This document shows, piece by piece, positions 5,765 to 6,106 of a DNA stretch of 6,106 nt; the first letter of the stretch is position 1; each line of letters opens with the position of its first letter. The notes under the pieces were generated by a model. That model did not search any database, was not told the DNA's origin, and worked only from the letters and a program-made list of their open reading frames with translations. Made by a program: the position numbers and the translations under genes. This stretch comes from Nitrospirales bacterium (GTDB lineage: Bacteria > Nitrospirota > Nitrospiria > Nitrospirales > UBA8639): NCBI GenBank assembly GCA_021604265.1, contig BQIY01000152.1:1-6106 (forward strand), written 5' to 3'.

Positions 5765-6106
5765 TTACGAACCATTTTGAACGCATCGAAACCCGATATG
5801 AGCATAGGGGTAATTAGGACGGAACCAATTTCTAAAAGACCGACGAAGCAAGCAAGCCGCCGTTTGAGGACCTGCCCCCTTCACAACAACGTGATCCTGA
5901 TCAAAAAACCTGCTTGAATAGCCAGGATACGTCGCATGAGGGGTAAACCCTTGAAACGGGTGAAACAACGTCGACGTCCATTCCCATCCATTGCCAACGA
6001 GCTGAGCCACGCCGAAATCACTTTCTCCTGCTGGATGAGCGGTAACAGAAACGGGGTCCCACTGTTTCAAGCCAAAATTTCCATGAATGCCTTTTGGCGA
6101 TTCGTT
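5765..6106 (-). CDS. EgtB/SUMF1-family enzyme, C-terminal part (gene continues past the window)
   Basis: The frame is open from the right edge to the TAA at 5767-5765, giving about 113 C-terminal residues; the true start is outside. The sequence carries the hallmarks of the formylglycine-generating-enzyme/SUMF1 fold as found in EgtB-like sulfoxide synthases: IHGNFGLKQWDPV near the left end of the fragment, then LVGNGWEWTST, the FFDQDHVVVKG stretch, and RRSFRNWFRPNYPY followed by GFRC near the end. Family members are non-haem iron enzymes. EgtB joins hergercysteine-type or gamma-glutamylcysteine donors to trimethylhistidine in ergothioneine synthesis. The iron-binding N-terminal half (DinB-like domain in EgtB) is not visible, so the exact reaction cannot be assigned. 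It precedes the ECF transporter genes on the same strand and probably shares their transcript. Confidence 0.85.
   Translation of the reverse strand, partial: NESPKGIHGNFGLKQWDPVSVTAHPAGESDFGVAQLVGNGWEWTSTLFHPFQGFTPHATYPGYSSRFFDQDHVVVKGAGPQTAACLLRRSFRNWFRPNYPYAHIGFRCVQNGS

Noticed and set aside
5720..5917. 65-codon plus-strand frame near the right edge
   Set aside because: Antisense to the conserved EgtB/SUMF1-type C-terminus and without any motif.

Overview
The window looks like chromosomal DNA from an exopolysaccharide-producing Gram-negative bacterium. The main evidence is two proteins with PEP-CTERM sorting tails, which occur only in exosortase-bearing Gram-negatives. Two well-formed sigma-54 type promoters and an EgtB-like gene fragment fit this. 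A Nitrospirota-like or proteobacterial source is plausible, but the sequence alone does not decide it. No phage, insertion sequence, tRNA, rRNA or CRISPR array was seen.

Left part (1-2521), plus strand. Two paralogous secreted proteins (546-1136 and 1838-2410) each have a signal peptide, a DUF4114-like beta-rich body with a conserved acidic FEDLLGGGD(K/R)DYND motif, and a PEP-CTERM tail. Their mature parts are about 80% identical by my count. Each gene has its own sigma-54 -24/-12 element (363-378 and 1698-1713), a long leader, a good ribosome binding site and a rho-independent terminator. They are therefore independently transcribed duplicates, not an operon. The long intergenic regions also hold perfect inverted repeats upstream of the second promoter, a GTCGACTTTTTT box shared by both upstream regions, and an imperfect tandem duplication with an exact 94-bp period (1219-1416).

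Right part (2522-6106), minus strand, read right to left. First is the 3' end of an EgtB/SUMF1-type enzyme gene, cut by the window edge. After 64 bp comes an 802-residue fusion of a membrane S-component-like domain with two ABC ATPase domains. This overlaps by ATGA an EcfT-type membrane protein. Together the last two genes encode every part of an energy-coupling factor (ECF) vitamin/cofactor importer in just two polypeptides. The sequence does not identify the substrate.

The most notable observations are: (1) the matched sigma-54 promoters of the two PEP-CTERM paralogues, which fit the known PrsK/PrsR-sigma-54 control of exosortase/PEP-CTERM systems; (2) the S-A-A' fusion, in which all substitutions at catalytic residues fall into one of the two predicted composite ATP sites; and (3) the 94-bp tandem repeat. 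None of these proves an undescribed system. The fused transporter next to an EgtB-like gene and the sigma-54/palindrome architecture are the best candidates for follow-up.
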